Source of the DNA: Fuerstiella sp.
GTDB lineage: Bacteria > Planctomycetota > Planctomycetia > Planctomycetales > Planctomycetaceae
NCBI GenBank assembly: GCA_029941865.1
Contig: JAPYTO010000006.1
Coordinates: 1 to 64,000 of the forward strand
Reading direction: 5' to 3'
Length of the DNA stretch: 64,000 nt
Shown: one piece after another, positions 28,887 to 38,282 of the stretch
Layout of the letters: each line of letters opens with the position of its first letter
Position numbering within the stretch: the stretch's first letter is position 1
Program-made: the position numbers and the translations under genes
Notes under the pieces: model-generated
The model's database searches: none
Told to the model about the DNA's origin: nothing
Seen by the model: the letters and a program-made list of their open reading frames with translations, nothing else

Positions 28887-30530
28887 TCATGATCGCCCGT
28901 GAGTTTGCGACCTGTTATCGTCAGGCATGGCAGTGGCGTTTTCAGAAAGCCAGTCGACAATCCGGTTTTCCATGAACTCGTAGAATGGGTTGTTCCGACA
29001 GCGGACGAACATAGAATCGGAAATCAGCAAAGCACTCGGCTCGGCACGTATGCTGAGTGTTCCCAATGACAGTCGCCCCTCGTCCCTGTCTGCCGTACCA
29101 TAAATGGGATCGTCAGGAGGAATGGGAACGGCGACATGTGACAGAGAAACGACGCTGTGCGGCCAGAACAAATCTGTTTCCTGCTCGTTGATTTTCCCGC
29201 GGCTGCGAGATTTGATGGTGAGCTGTTGTGAACCGGGATTGATATTCTGAAGCACAGTCAGCCGATACGGTCGGTCACTTATTTTCAGTTTGGGCAGCAC
29301 CGATTGTTCGAATGATAGATTCAGCAGATTGCTCAGCCAGTCCACCCGGTTGACATCGAACAGCACCAGTTCGCTTGCGTCGGAATCCAGGTGGTCAAAC
29401 AGCGCGGTAATCAGCTTGGGCACCACGACGGTGGAATCCACAACCGACTGCATCGCGAGTATTGGCGGCAACTGCTGCATGCGACCAGACTTTTGCAGCG
29501 CGGCGAGTTTTCGTTCGACCACCTGAGTGAGTGTCCACGCCTGCACGTTTGCGTTCATGGGCCAGGAACTGTACTTGAACGGATCGATCTCTGCGTTGAT
29601 GCTGGACCATTGTGCTTTTTCGTTGCGCGAAACCAGAGCGACCGTGTGGTACAGTTGCGTTATTCTGGCCATTGGATTGATGCCGATCATCGGAGAAAAC
29701 AATACTACAGCGTCCGCCGCAGGCAGGGATGCATCGTCAATTGCCGAAAGAGCGTAGTCCACACTCAAGGCGCCGCCATTGGAGTAGCCGGCCAGAATCA
29801 GCGGCGCATTGCGGGGGAGTTTTTCACGCAGGCTGCGGGCCGCGACCTTTACCGCTGATGTCCAGTCCTGCCATGAGACGTCGGCCAGAGCACGCGGGCT
29901 GGTCCCGTGGCCAGGCATTCGCAGCCAGACGACCGAGTATCCTTCGGCGTGAAGTCGCTGGCCGATTTTCCGCAGTGAATACGGGGAATCGCTTAGCCCG
30001 TGCAGCAACAATACTCCGCCGACAGGAGATGGTGCCTCCAGAACCAACGACCGATTCCAATTGCGATCAACGACTGTTTCCGGGTTGCAGACAGAATCGA
30101 GTTGATAGCGGGAATAGGCATTTGGCACCTGATTGACCCAGGGGCCCGCAATAAGATCGTGCAGCTCTTTAAAGACCTGCTCCTCCTGTCTCAGATAATC
30201 TTCCAGTCCATAACCTGGCTTGGCATCCGACGCCTGAAACTCTGATGCGGGTCTTTGAATGTGCCAGCCCTGAAGATCGGGCAACGCGCGCGCCGTACGC
30301 ACCCACAGATAAAGAAGAATCATGGCAGCCAGCAGCGCTGTAAACACAAGGTTGGCCGCCACGAGTCCGGCCAGGCGGACCATCTGAAGATTCCACCCAC
30401 GATTCGGCAGCGTTCGTGAGATTCTGGACCATTCAACCAGCAATGCACCGGCGGCAAGAACTGCCACGCACAACGTCAGCCACAGGGCAATACGGATGAG
30501 CCGCGTCTGCCAGACTGTTGACTTATTCAC
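28887..30530 (-). CDS. Membrane-anchored alpha/beta hydrolase (S33 / lysophospholipase-like)
   Basis: A 547-residue protein with two N-terminal membrane segments (about residues 9-32 and 52-76) followed by an alpha/beta hydrolase domain. LLLHGLSDSP forms the oxyanion region and GYSNGG the nucleophile elbow. The sequence GHGTSP and overall order are typical of serine-aminopeptidase-S33/monoglyceride-lipase relatives. The start is GTG 30530 without a clear ribosome site. The substrate is unknown; a lipid or ester is likely because of the membrane anchor. It is transcribed divergently from the cyclic-nucleotide-binding gene. Confidence 0.78.
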   Translation of the reverse strand: MNKSTVWQTRLIRIALWLTLCVAVLAAGALLVEWSRISRTLPNRGWNLQMVRLAGLVAANLVFTALLAAMILLYLWVRTARALPDLQGWHIQRPASEFQASDAKPGYGLEDYLRQEEQVFKELHDLIAGPWVNQVPNAYSRYQLDSVCNPETVVDRNWNRSLVLEAPSPVGGVLLLHGLSDSPYSLRKIGQRLHAEGYSVVWLRMPGHGTSPRALADVSWQDWTSAVKVAARSLREKLPRNAPLILAGYSNGGALSVDYALSAIDDASLPAADAVVLFSPMIGINPMARITQLYHTVALVSRNEKAQWSSINAEIDPFKYSSWPMNANVQAWTLTQVVERKLAALQKSGRMQQLPPILAMQSVVDSTVVVPKLITALFDHLDSDASELVLFDVNRVDWLSNLLNLSFEQSVLPKLKISDRPYRLTVLQNINPGSQQLTIKSRSRGKINEQETDLFWPHSVVSLSHVAVPIPPDDPIYGTADRDEGRLSLGTLSIRAEPSALLISDSMFVRCRNNPFYEFMENRIVDWLSENATAMPDDNRSQTHGRS

Positions 30531-30870
30531 GTCGAAAGATTGCCTGTCGCTGCGTCGGGAGTCGCTTACGCATGGTCAGTTGTTCGGAATCACACAGACG
30601 GCTCCAGGACCGCCGTCTGAGTGATTCGATATTCGCTCCGGTGATCTTCGCCTGCCTTCAAAGTCTTTGCAATTACAAGTGCCACTTCCTGGCAACGATT
30701 CACCGGATGGGGAAATGGACCTGCACCCGGGGTCGTGCATCGCGATGGAATTGCATCGATCGATAGACGTCGCGGCGACGTATTTGAAGTGCCCATTTAT
30801 CGATCCATCGAATGGGCCACAATCCGGCCAGGTTCGCAAACACGCTGAGTTCAGAAAAGGAAAACTGCTG
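30531..30870. other. Divergent region with an uncertain start for the downstream gene
   Basis: The frame of the next gene is open from 30667, with ATGs at 30715 and 30745, but this stretch contains no conserved sequence and probably holds promoters. A CATCGATCGATAG palindrome is at about 30754-30766. Confidence 0.35.
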
Positions 30871-31950
30871 GTGACCGATGATGAATTTCTCTTGCTGAGA
30901 ATGCACCCATGTTCGGAAGGATTGAATGATGAAGTCGTGCGCGAAATCTCGGAACATTGCGAACTGCTGAAGATCGATTCCGGAGCATACGTGCATCGCG
31001 CAAATCAGCCGTTCGATTCCGTTTTCCTGCTGGTGCACGGTCGTGTCAAACAATCCCTGATTGACGGACAGGGAAATGTTATGTTGCAGCGTTATCAGAC
31101 TTCAGGCGGTCAATTTGGGGCGCTGGCGGCCGCATTGGGTGAGCCATCGCCGGTCAACATGATTGCCGAAGAGCCCACCACGTTGCTGAAGCTGGATTAT
31201 CAGAAGGCCCTCGATCTGACCCGGGAACATGAAGTGTTCCGGTTGAATGTTTCGCGACTGATCGCGGACTCGGTGAGGAACATGCTGCTGAAAGACCGGC
31301 GTCAGAAAAAGCCCGTGCTGGTCGCTGTTTTTTACGAGTCGCCTGCAAGCCGGCCACTGACCCGTCGATTGAAATCACTGGGTGAAAATCCGAGTGTGCT
31401 CAACGATCAGACCGGTTGGCAACCCATGGAAGACGTGCCCTATTGTTGCCTGATCCGAGATGGTGCAACGATCGCCGAACGGGAAATTCGTGAGCAGTTG
31501 CATTTATGGTCGGACTCAAATCGAATTTGCATCGATGTGAGTTTGAATTACAGTCCAGTCAATGCATGCCGTCTGGTGGAAATCAGTGACAACGTGCTCT
31601 GGTGCGTCACGCCGGACAATTGGAAATTGTCCGTTTATCGGCTCAACGCCATTGAAAAGCGTGCTCCTGGCTGGCGTGACAAGATCAACGTCGTATGGCT
31701 GCTGAACGATGGCAGCCCCTGGGCACCCCTGGCGCCAGAGCTGACAATTCTTGCCAAACGGGTTTACAGGATTTCGTTTGATGAACCCGCCACGAATCGA
31801 AATCGCGCCGGACGTTACCGAATTCGACATGACGGAGTTTATGCGCACCGCGAGATAGCCGAAGTCGGTGCTCGCTCCACAGAGGACTCAGTTCCGCAGC
31901 TCAAAGAGTTACTGGAACAGGTCGACAGTCAGCTGTTCGCAACAGAGTAA
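30871..31950 (+). CDS. Cyclic-nucleotide-binding-domain protein with a C-terminal Rossmann-like region
   Basis: About 359 residues from GTG 30871, which has AAAAGGA about ten bases upstream; ATG 30715 or 30745 would lengthen it. The first 130 residues form a CRP-type cyclic-nucleotide-binding beta-roll (IDSGAYVHRANQPFDSVFLLVHGRVK, GGQFGALAAALG). The next 200 resemble the linker of patatin-like NTE-family proteins (VLVAVFYESPASRPLTRRLKSLGE), but the patatin phospholipase domain that normally follows is absent. There is also no DNA-binding helix-turn-helix. It may be a stand-alone nucleotide sensor or a remnant. Confidence 0.65.
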   Translation: MTDDEFLLLRMHPCSEGLNDEVVREISEHCELLKIDSGAYVHRANQPFDSVFLLVHGRVKQSLIDGQGNVMLQRYQTSGGQFGALAAALGEPSPVNMIAEEPTTLLKLDYQKALDLTREHEVFRLNVSRLIADSVRNMLLKDRRQKKPVLVAVFYESPASRPLTRRLKSLGENPSVLNDQTGWQPMEDVPYCCLIRDGATIAEREIREQLHLWSDSNRICIDVSLNYSPVNACRLVEISDNVLWCVTPDNWKLSVYRLNAIEKRAPGWRDKINVVWLLNDGSPWAPLAPELTILAKRVYRISFDEPATNRNRAGRYRIRHDGVYAHREIAEVGARSTEDSVPQLKELLEQVDSQLFATE

Positions 31951-31971
31951 AGTTGTGATTGAGCGAGTCGC

Positions 31972-33351
31972 CTATTTTTCCGGCTCGGCAAAGGCTCTCG
32001 GTTCAAACCCGGCAGACTGTGGCACGTCTTTTGTGATCACCGACCACGTAGCTCCGGATTCACGGAAGGCGGCGAAGTCCGTCGGCTGATACCTGATATT
32101 CAGGTGTGGCGTTGATACAGGATTGCCGTTCTGGTTCCATGACTGCATTACGGCGTCCACCGCTCCCGTGGTGAGCAACGTGCGTTCGGCAGGATACGGT
32201 TCGGTGTTGGTTGTGAATGTATGCTGGACGGCGTGTGAGAGCGCCTTGAACAGGCAGCGATTGCCCCATGGCCCGTTGAACAAAGCGGTGGCACGTGGTT
32301 TCACTTCGCTCTTGAGGCGGCAGGCGAAGTTCCAGCGGTCGGAGCTGCTGCCGACTTTAAGCACAGTGGCTTGCAGACCGTCGATGTATTTGATGCAGAT
32401 GGCGTAGGAATCGGTCGGTCGCCGTGGAAGCGGCTGTGAATTAGCGTCGGCGCGGGCCGGCTGTTTTGCGAAGACGCCCGCTGTTGGTCGGCCCTGCCGA
32501 ACAGCGTGCATGTTTTCTTCCGCCTTCATAGCGGCATCGACCAGATCCTGCGACCACCGCCCGGATTGCTTCGCCTGTTCGAAGTCTGTTCCGGTCAGCA
32601 ATTGAATCTCGGCGATGCCGGTTTCACCTCCAGCGCGTGATTCCACGAACGATTGCAGCACTTCGAAGGCGTGAAAGTCGTACGATTCCAGACCACCGCC
32701 GTGAATCGACACGGCTTCTTCGATTTCGGCTCCTTCGGGAATGATCAGGGCTGGACGCCGCTGTGCCAGCGGCACGGAACTGCCCGCAATCAAAGGCATC
32801 ATGTGCTGGCGAGCGGTGTTAAACATTTCCCTGGACCAGTCCCAACGGTACGACAGATGCTTGTCATTAAATAACGGAACATACCGATCCGATCGCTGCA
32901 TCACCGCGATGGCTTCATCGAAGAATCTCTTGCGAGGGTACATGTGCTGACTGAGTTTGTTGTATGGATAGTCACCGTGTTCTCCAATGGACAGAACGGC
33001 GTCGACAGCCAGGCGATCTTCTCCCAGACAGAGTGCTTCATCAATTGAGCCGTACAGCGGGATCTTGAATCGACGTGATACTTCCCGTGCCATGTCGTCG
33101 TCCGGAAACTGATCGGCGTAGAACGCAACAACATCGACGCCGGGATCCGTCAGCCGACCGTTGAAATAATATGGCCCCAGAAAGTTTTCCAGAATATTGA
33201 ACGCGTGACTGCGAAATCTCAGCACGGTGAAGATGGCTGCCACCTTCGGACGCTTCGTGGGCGCGGCGAAAGCAGCAGCCGGCCACAAGGCTGGCAACGC
33301 TCCGACAGCTGCGGCAGTCAGAATGTCTCGGCGGCGAATATGGTTGTTCAT
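31972..33351 (-). CDS. Tat-exported protein, Gfo/Idh-like N-terminus, unknown function
   Basis: A 459-residue protein whose N-terminus (IRRRDILTAAAVGALPALW) fits a twin-arginine signal, so it is probably exported folded. After it, KVAAIFTVLRFRSHAFNILENF and the following alternation of strands and helices look like the nucleotide-binding half of an oxidoreductase-like protein, but no clear GxGxxG motif is visible. Similar exported proteins are common in planctomycetes and have no assigned role. ATG 33351 is preferred to the codon one triplet upstream. The gene ends convergently, 22 bp from the cyclic-nucleotide-binding gene. Confidence 0.65.
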   Translation of the reverse strand: MNNHIRRRDILTAAAVGALPALWPAAAFAAPTKRPKVAAIFTVLRFRSHAFNILENFLGPYYFNGRLTDPGVDVVAFYADQFPDDDMAREVSRRFKIPLYGSIDEALCLGEDRLAVDAVLSIGEHGDYPYNKLSQHMYPRKRFFDEAIAVMQRSDRYVPLFNDKHLSYRWDWSREMFNTARQHMMPLIAGSSVPLAQRRPALIIPEGAEIEEAVSIHGGGLESYDFHAFEVLQSFVESRAGGETGIAEIQLLTGTDFEQAKQSGRWSQDLVDAAMKAEENMHAVRQGRPTAGVFAKQPARADANSQPLPRRPTDSYAICIKYIDGLQATVLKVGSSSDRWNFACRLKSEVKPRATALFNGPWGNRCLFKALSHAVQHTFTTNTEPYPAERTLLTTGAVDAVMQSWNQNGNPVSTPHLNIRYQPTDFAAFRESGATWSVITKDVPQSAGFEPRAFAEPEK

Positions 33352-33430
33352 CACGACAACTCCGGGAGTCTGGAAGAACCTGGTGCAAGAGAAGGGTCGC
33401 CAAGGAGACTTTTCGGACAGGTCAATTATT

Positions 33431-33501
33431 GTGAGCGGCTCGGCGCCAGCCGCCGGTTAGACGTTAGTGTTTTTACCCGCGGCTAGCGCCTTGCGGCTCA
33501 C
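33431..33501. repeat. GC-rich palindromic intergenic repeat
   Basis: The left arm GTGAGCGGCTCGGCGCCAGC (33431 onward) pairs imperfectly with the right arm, whose complement reads GTGAGCCGCAAGGCGCTAGC. The loop is the A/T-rich AGACGTTAGTGTTTTTA. It lies between the XDH-family operon and the Tat-protein gene and may work as a transcript end. Similar gtgagccgcaaggcg-type palindromes are, to my recollection, frequent in planctomycete genomes. Confidence 0.65.
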
Positions 33502-33525
33502 TGTTTCAGGTATCGGGACAGCCTC

Positions 33526-33783
33526 CTAGCCGCCGCCGATGACAGGCAGAAAGTGGACTTCCGTGGTGGACTCGACGCTGGTCGAGAGCACACGGGTCAT
33601 GACGTGATCGACGGACAGCTGCAGCAGCGGTGATAACTGGCCGTCCTCAAACAGACGTTGCTGTATGCCGGGAAACTGTTTCTCCATCTGTTCGACGACC
33701 TCGCGCACCGTGTTCCCTGCAATTTCGACCTGGGCGGCCCCGGTCAGTTTCTGCAGTTGTGACGGAATGAAAACGATGGCCAT
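33526..33783 (-). CDS. MoaD/ThiS-family sulfur carrier protein
   Basis: An 85-residue ubiquitin-like protein ending in -GGG, so a terminal diglycine is available for adenylation and thiocarboxylation. The beta-grasp pattern (VEIAGNTVREVVEQMEKQFPG; STTEVHFLPVIGG) fits MoaD/ThiS. It starts three bases after the Mo-subunit gene, making it the last gene of the XDH-family operon. It may supply sulfur for molybdopterin or for the terminal sulfido ligand of this enzyme; the second role is inference. No partner E1-like MoeB/ThiF gene is present in the window. Confidence 0.85.
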   Translation of the reverse strand: MAIVFIPSQLQKLTGAAQVEIAGNTVREVVEQMEKQFPGIQQRLFEDGQLSPLLQLSVDHVMTRVLSTSVESTTEVHFLPVIGGG

Positions 33784-33786
33784 GGA

Positions 33787-36081
33787 TCATTCGCCCGTGT
33801 TCTGTCCCTTGATGGCATTCCAGACTGTCGGCGGTGACATCGGCAGTTCGCGGAAGCGAACACCCGTTGCTCGATAGATGGCGTTGGCGATCGCCGGAGG
33901 TGGTGGCACGATCGGAACCTCGCCGACTCCACGAACACCGTAGGGATGATCCGGATTGGGAACTTCGACAATGATCGTGTCAATCATCGGCAGGTCGTAG
34001 CACGTCGGTATACGGTAATCCAGGAAGCTGGCGTTTCGCATATGTCCCTGGTCGTCATAGAAATACTCTTCGTTTAACGCCCAGCCGATGCCCTGCACCG
34101 AGCCGCCCTGTATCTGACCTTCCACGTAACTGGGATGGATGGCTTTGCCGGCGTCCTGACAGGCGGTGTAACGCAGGATGGTGACCTTGCCGGTTTCCGG
34201 GTCAACTTCCACGTCGACCAGATTCACGGCAAAGGCGTTGGTCGACCCCTGGGGATCGACAGCTCCGCGGCCGACAATTGGTTTGCCGACTTTGTCTGCC
34301 TGCACGGCCAGTTCTTTGAACGACAGTGACCTGCCGTTGCCCTGATAGACGCCGTTGGCGACTGTGATGTCATCTGGACTGCACTCCCAGATTTGTGCCG
34401 CCTGCTCGACCATCTGTCTTTGAATATCCAGCGCTGCTTCGTAGGCCGCCAGCCCGGTTGCGAAAGTCGTTCGGCTGCCACCCGTTACGTCGGTAAAACC
34501 GACACTGTCTGTGTCGACGACCTGAGGAATCACGTCTTCAGCAGTGATGCCCAGAGTTTCGGCCAACTGCATGGCAATTGATGTCCGCGTGCCGCCGATG
34601 TCCGTGGAACCTTCGACCAGCGTGACTGTACCGTCAGCGTTCACGTTAGCCGCGACGCTGGATTTCAGACCGCAATTGAACCAGAAACCGCAGGCCACGC
34701 CGCGTCCGCGGTTCGGCCCGGTCAGTGGCGATTTCCAGTGGTCACTTTTCTGTATTGCCTGCAGGCATTCCACCAGTCCGACACGTGGATAGACGGGCCC
34801 GTCGACGCGCCGCGTGCCTTCCTGCGCCGCATTGTTCAGGCGAAATTCGATGGGATCGATCTCTAGTTGCTCCGCCAGTTCATCGATGACGCATTCGGTT
34901 GCGAAAGCAACGTGGGTGGATCCGGGAGCCCGATAGGCCTGAGTCTTGGGTTTGTTCAACACCACGTCAAAACCGTCCACTGTGGCGTGCGGCAGGTCAT
35001 AACAGCTGAAGACGCACATGGCCCCGGGACCGATGACACCACCGGGAAATGCGCCCGCATCGAAGGCCAGCCACGCCTTTCCAGCGGTCAGCTTGCCATC
35101 TTTTGTCGCGCCCAGCTTCACACGCATGAATGACCCGGGTGTGGGTCCGGTCGCCTCAAAGACTTCGTCGCGCCGCATCATGATCTTTACAGGACGACCA
35201 CATTTGCGGCTCAGCACGGCAGCGACCGGCTGTTCGTAGACCGAAATCTTGCCGCCGAAACCACCGCCTATTTCGCAAGGAACGATCGTAATCTGCGACA
35301 CCGGCATCTTCAGCAGTTCGGACATCTGCTGTCGTACCACAAACGAACCCTGAGTGGCCGTCCAGATTTTCAGCCGACCGTCTTCGTTCCACAAGGCGAC
35401 GGAAACGTGTGGTTCAATGTAGCCCTGATGGACAGTGGCGGTTTTGAACTCACGTTCGATGACGACGTCGGCCGCTGCAAACCCTTCGTCGATGTCTCCT
35501 TTTTTGAATTGAATATGGCTCGAGATGTTGCTGGGACGGGCCGGCTCGTCACCCAGCGTGTGCGTGATCAGGTCATCGTGCAGCAGAGGCGCGTCGTCCT
35601 GCATGGCGTCCAGTACCGACATCGTCGCCGGCAACGGTTCGTATTCGACCTTGATGTGTCGGGCTGCTTCCTGAGCAAGGTGCGAACTGGTGGCTGCCAC
35701 CGCCGCGACAGCATGTCCTTTATATAACGCTTTTTTTCGAGCCAGCACGTTGCCGGACAGGTGAGCGTAGTTGACGCAGCCTTCGCCGAGGTTGTCCACT
35801 TTGTCCCACGGGTCGGGCAGGTCCGCGGACGTGCAGGTGGCCAGTACGCCCGGCATTTTCTCTGCCTCGCTGGTATCAATCGACACGATGCGGGCATGCG
35901 CGTGCGGACTGCGTACAAAGGCACCAAACACCATGTTGGGCAGGTGCAGATCATCGGTATAGACCGCTTTACCCGTTACCTTGTCAGCGCCATCGTGCCG
36001 TATCGGGCGTGTGCCGATGACCTTGTACGTGGCGGGCTGTTCGGTGTCAGATGTGTTGTCGGGGGCGACTTCAGTACTCAT
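33787..36081 (-). CDS. Xanthine-dehydrogenase-family molybdopterin-binding subunit
   Basis: A 764-residue molybdenum hydroxylase catalytic subunit. The N-terminal a/b-hammerhead begins at RHDGADKVTGKAVYTDDL. The molybdopterin contacts include EIGGGFGGK and the QAYRAPGSTHVAFATE region, and the catalytic Glu is in GVRGVGEVPIVPPPPA near the C-terminus. No signal peptide is present, so the complex is cytoplasmic. The reaction would be hydroxylation of an aldehyde or N-heterocycle; the sequence does not settle which. Its start overlaps the 2Fe-2S subunit stop by four bases. Confidence 0.93.
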   Translation of the reverse strand: MSTEVAPDNTSDTEQPATYKVIGTRPIRHDGADKVTGKAVYTDDLHLPNMVFGAFVRSPHAHARIVSIDTSEAEKMPGVLATCTSADLPDPWDKVDNLGEGCVNYAHLSGNVLARKKALYKGHAVAAVAATSSHLAQEAARHIKVEYEPLPATMSVLDAMQDDAPLLHDDLITHTLGDEPARPSNISSHIQFKKGDIDEGFAAADVVIEREFKTATVHQGYIEPHVSVALWNEDGRLKIWTATQGSFVVRQQMSELLKMPVSQITIVPCEIGGGFGGKISVYEQPVAAVLSRKCGRPVKIMMRRDEVFEATGPTPGSFMRVKLGATKDGKLTAGKAWLAFDAGAFPGGVIGPGAMCVFSCYDLPHATVDGFDVVLNKPKTQAYRAPGSTHVAFATECVIDELAEQLEIDPIEFRLNNAAQEGTRRVDGPVYPRVGLVECLQAIQKSDHWKSPLTGPNRGRGVACGFWFNCGLKSSVAANVNADGTVTLVEGSTDIGGTRTSIAMQLAETLGITAEDVIPQVVDTDSVGFTDVTGGSRTTFATGLAAYEAALDIQRQMVEQAAQIWECSPDDITVANGVYQGNGRSLSFKELAVQADKVGKPIVGRGAVDPQGSTNAFAVNLVDVEVDPETGKVTILRYTACQDAGKAIHPSYVEGQIQGGSVQGIGWALNEEYFYDDQGHMRNASFLDYRIPTCYDLPMIDTIIVEVPNPDHPYGVRGVGEVPIVPPPPAIANAIYRATGVRFRELPMSPPTVWNAIKGQNTGE

Positions 36082-36617
36082 AGCGATTTTGCCTCCGTCT
36101 GCGTTGTTCGCGACAAGAGTCCCGGTCGTTTTGAAAGACCGGGACTCTGTGCTTCAGGTGTCTGAGCGGCGGCCTGCACAGCTCGAACGATCTTGTCGTA
36201 GCCCGTACAGCGGCACAGGTTGCCTGCCAGGCCGAATCGGATTTCCTGTTCGGATGGCTGTGGGTTCTTTTCCAGCAGTGCCTTCGCTGCCACCAGGAAT
36301 CCCGGCGTACAAATGCCGCACTGCAGCGCAGCTCCTTCCAGAAAACACTGCTGCAGGGGATGCAGATGTCCCTGCTCAGCGATGCCTTCGACAGTTTCGA
36401 TGACTGCCCCTTCGGCTTCCACTGCCAGCACCAGGCAACTGTTCACGGGCAATCCGTCCAGCATCACGGTACAGGCTCCACAGTTCCCGTTGTTGCAGCC
36501 TTCTTTACATCCGGTGAGCGAGAGTTCATCGCGCAGTACCTCCAGCAGACTCTGGCGGGGCTGGCACAGAAACTCGACCGATCCACCGTTAATCGTGGTC
36601 GTTACGTGTGTCTTCAC
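36078..36617 (-). CDS. [2Fe-2S] iron-sulfur subunit of the XDH-family complex
   Basis: A 179-residue small subunit carrying both canonical clusters: the plant-type site in CKEGCNNGNCGACTVMLDG with the fourth Cys in NSCL, and the helical-domain site in QCGICTPGF and NLCRCTGY. It relays electrons from the Mo centre to FAD. It serves as the in-window reference for how this subunit should look, in contrast with the altered paralog at 41021. It overlaps the downstream Mo subunit by four bases. Confidence 0.95.
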   Translation of the reverse strand: MKTHVTTTINGGSVEFLCQPRQSLLEVLRDELSLTGCKEGCNNGNCGACTVMLDGLPVNSCLVLAVEAEGAVIETVEGIAEQGHLHPLQQCFLEGAALQCGICTPGFLVAAKALLEKNPQPSEQEIRFGLAGNLCRCTGYDKIVRAVQAAAQTPEAQSPGLSKRPGLLSRTTQTEAKSL

Positions 36618-36686
36618 GTTGCTGGTGAACTCCTTGTGTCAGGACTAATTCATTCCCGGAAAGATTGAGAGCGACGGTCAGATGAT

Positions 36687-37559
36687 TTATGTCCGAGCCC
36701 GTTCACATGCCGTGGCCAATGTTCGTTTGGTCAGGACGCCGACCAGGTGCGTGCGATATTCAGCCGTGCCACGCATGTCGTCGATCGGTGTGGCGACGCG
36801 TTTTGCCAGTTCACCCGCCTTGGCAAACACTTCTTCGCTGGCTGGCTGACCGGACAGCCACTCAGAGGCTTCTGCGGCGAACACAGGTGTCGGCGCGACG
36901 GCCGACAGTGCGATCCGCGCCCGTTCGATCCGTTCGCCGCGTTTGTCCAGCTGTACCCACACAGCAGCTCCGGCAACTGCGATGTCCATTTCGTTGCGTG
37001 GGATAAATCTTTGATAGGCCGATCCGCTGCCCGACGGCTGCGGGGGCAGTGTCAGAGCAACCAGCAGTTCGCCCTGCTGCAGAACATTGCGACCGGGGCC
37101 CGTACAGAATTCTTCAACGGGAACGACGTGGCGTCCGGTCGGCCCGGCAATATGCGCCTGCGCGGAGTATGTAATCAGCGGCGGAATCGCATCGGCGGCC
37201 GGGGACGAATTGCACAGGTTTCCTCCCACGCTGGCGCGGCTTTGAATCTGCCAGCCACCGATGATGCGCACCGCATCAGCCAGCCCCGGGTAAGCGGCTG
37301 CGATATTTTCGTCGTCATAGATTCGCCGGCACGACACGCTCGCACCCAGGTGCAGGCCCTGTTCGCCACAGAACTCCAGTTGAGTCAGTTCGGGAATCTT
37401 TTTGACGTCAATAACCAGATCTGCACTGCGCAGGCCTTCTCGCAGTTGCACGATAATGTCGGTACCGCCGGCCAGGACTCGGGCGCCGTCGCCAGCTGCG
37501 GTGAGCTGTTTTATGGCGTCGTCCAGTTGCGTGGGGGCGGCATATTCAAATTCGATCAC
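36687..37559 (-). CDS. FAD-binding subunit of the XDH-family complex
   Basis: A 290-residue medium subunit of the CO-dehydrogenase flavoprotein type. Both FAD motifs are intact: VLAGGTDI near residue 30 and ASVGGNLCNSSPAAD near residue 110. It lacks a [4Fe-4S] insertion. GTG 37559 is the start, preceded at good spacing by AGGAGG, one of the best ribosome sites in the window. It is the first gene of the minus-strand operon FAD, 2Fe-2S, Mo, MoaD-like, and is divergent from the mocA-like gene 114 bp away, which suggests a shared control region. Confidence 0.93.
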   Translation of the reverse strand: MIEFEYAAPTQLDDAIKQLTAAGDGARVLAGGTDIIVQLREGLRSADLVIDVKKIPELTQLEFCGEQGLHLGASVSCRRIYDDENIAAAYPGLADAVRIIGGWQIQSRASVGGNLCNSSPAADAIPPLITYSAQAHIAGPTGRHVVPVEEFCTGPGRNVLQQGELLVALTLPPQPSGSGSAYQRFIPRNEMDIAVAGAAVWVQLDKRGERIERARIALSAVAPTPVFAAEASEWLSGQPASEEVFAKAGELAKRVATPIDDMRGTAEYRTHLVGVLTKRTLATACERART

Positions 37560-37673
37560 TCAGATTCCTCCTGGGTTTCACTCTATCCTGGCACGTTGTC
37601 CGTCGTTTGTCACCAGTCCCCGACTGATTATCATCTTCGTAGTGCGTGTGCGAAGTCGAGCTGGGAGTCTCAG

Positions 37674-38282
37674 ATGAAATGTTTTGGAATAATTCCCGCA
37701 GCCGGGCAGAGTCTGCGGATGGGCGCGGAACACAAGCTTCTTCTACCGTGGAGGAATGAGACGGTCATCGATCACGTTCTGCGCGCGTGGACTGAGAGTG
37801 TTGCGCAGCAGGTTGTCGCAATTGTGCGGAGCGATGATATTCCGCTTCAGCAGGCGTGTCGGCGTTGGCCCGGCATTGATCTGGTGATTCCGGAAGAAGA
37901 CCCGCCGGATATGAAGATGTCGATTCAACTGGGTCTGCAGCGTATTGCGGCCGTGTACGAACCTGATGATGTCGACCGCTGGATGGTGGCGCCGGCTGAT
38001 TTGCCGACGCTGACTTCTGAACTGATTGACCAGGTGATCGAAGCGAGCAGTGAATCTGATTCGGTTATTGTGCCGCGTTTCGGCGACCGTCGCGGACACC
38101 CGGTCAGTTTTCCGTGGTCACAGGTGCCCCAGGTCTTTAAGTTGGGGGCTGACCAGGGGGTCAATAGTCTGCCCGCCGATGATCACGTGCAATGGCTGGA
38201 CTTACCGGCGGACGAACGTCCTGACGATATGGACACGCCAGCAGATTACCTGCGGCTTCGGAATGAGCAGAAGCCGTCGTGA
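37674..38282 (+). CDS. mocA: MocA-like molybdenum cofactor cytidylyltransferase / NTP transferase
   Basis: A 202-residue MobA/MocA-type nucleotidyltransferase. The N-terminus has the nucleotide-binding loop IIPAAGQSLRMGAEHKLLLPW, with APADLPTLT (metal-binding Asp) and GHPVSFPW later. It probably attaches CMP to molybdopterin, as MocA does for XDH-family enzymes. The frame is open far upstream, but GGGAG precedes ATG 37674 and homology begins there. It is divergent from the cytoplasmic XDH operon and on the same strand as the second complex. Confidence 0.88.
   Translation: MKCFGIIPAAGQSLRMGAEHKLLLPWRNETVIDHVLRAWTESVAQQVVAIVRSDDIPLQQACRRWPGIDLVIPEEDPPDMKMSIQLGLQRIAAVYEPDDVDRWMVAPADLPTLTSELIDQVIEASSESDSVIVPRFGDRRGHPVSFPWSQVPQVFKLGADQGVNSLPADDHVQWLDLPADERPDDMDTPADYLRLRNEQKPS

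Noticed and set aside
36747-37673. Long plus-strand frame in front of the mocA-like gene
   Set aside because: It lies opposite the FAD subunit gene and is its antisense shadow; the true start is 37674.
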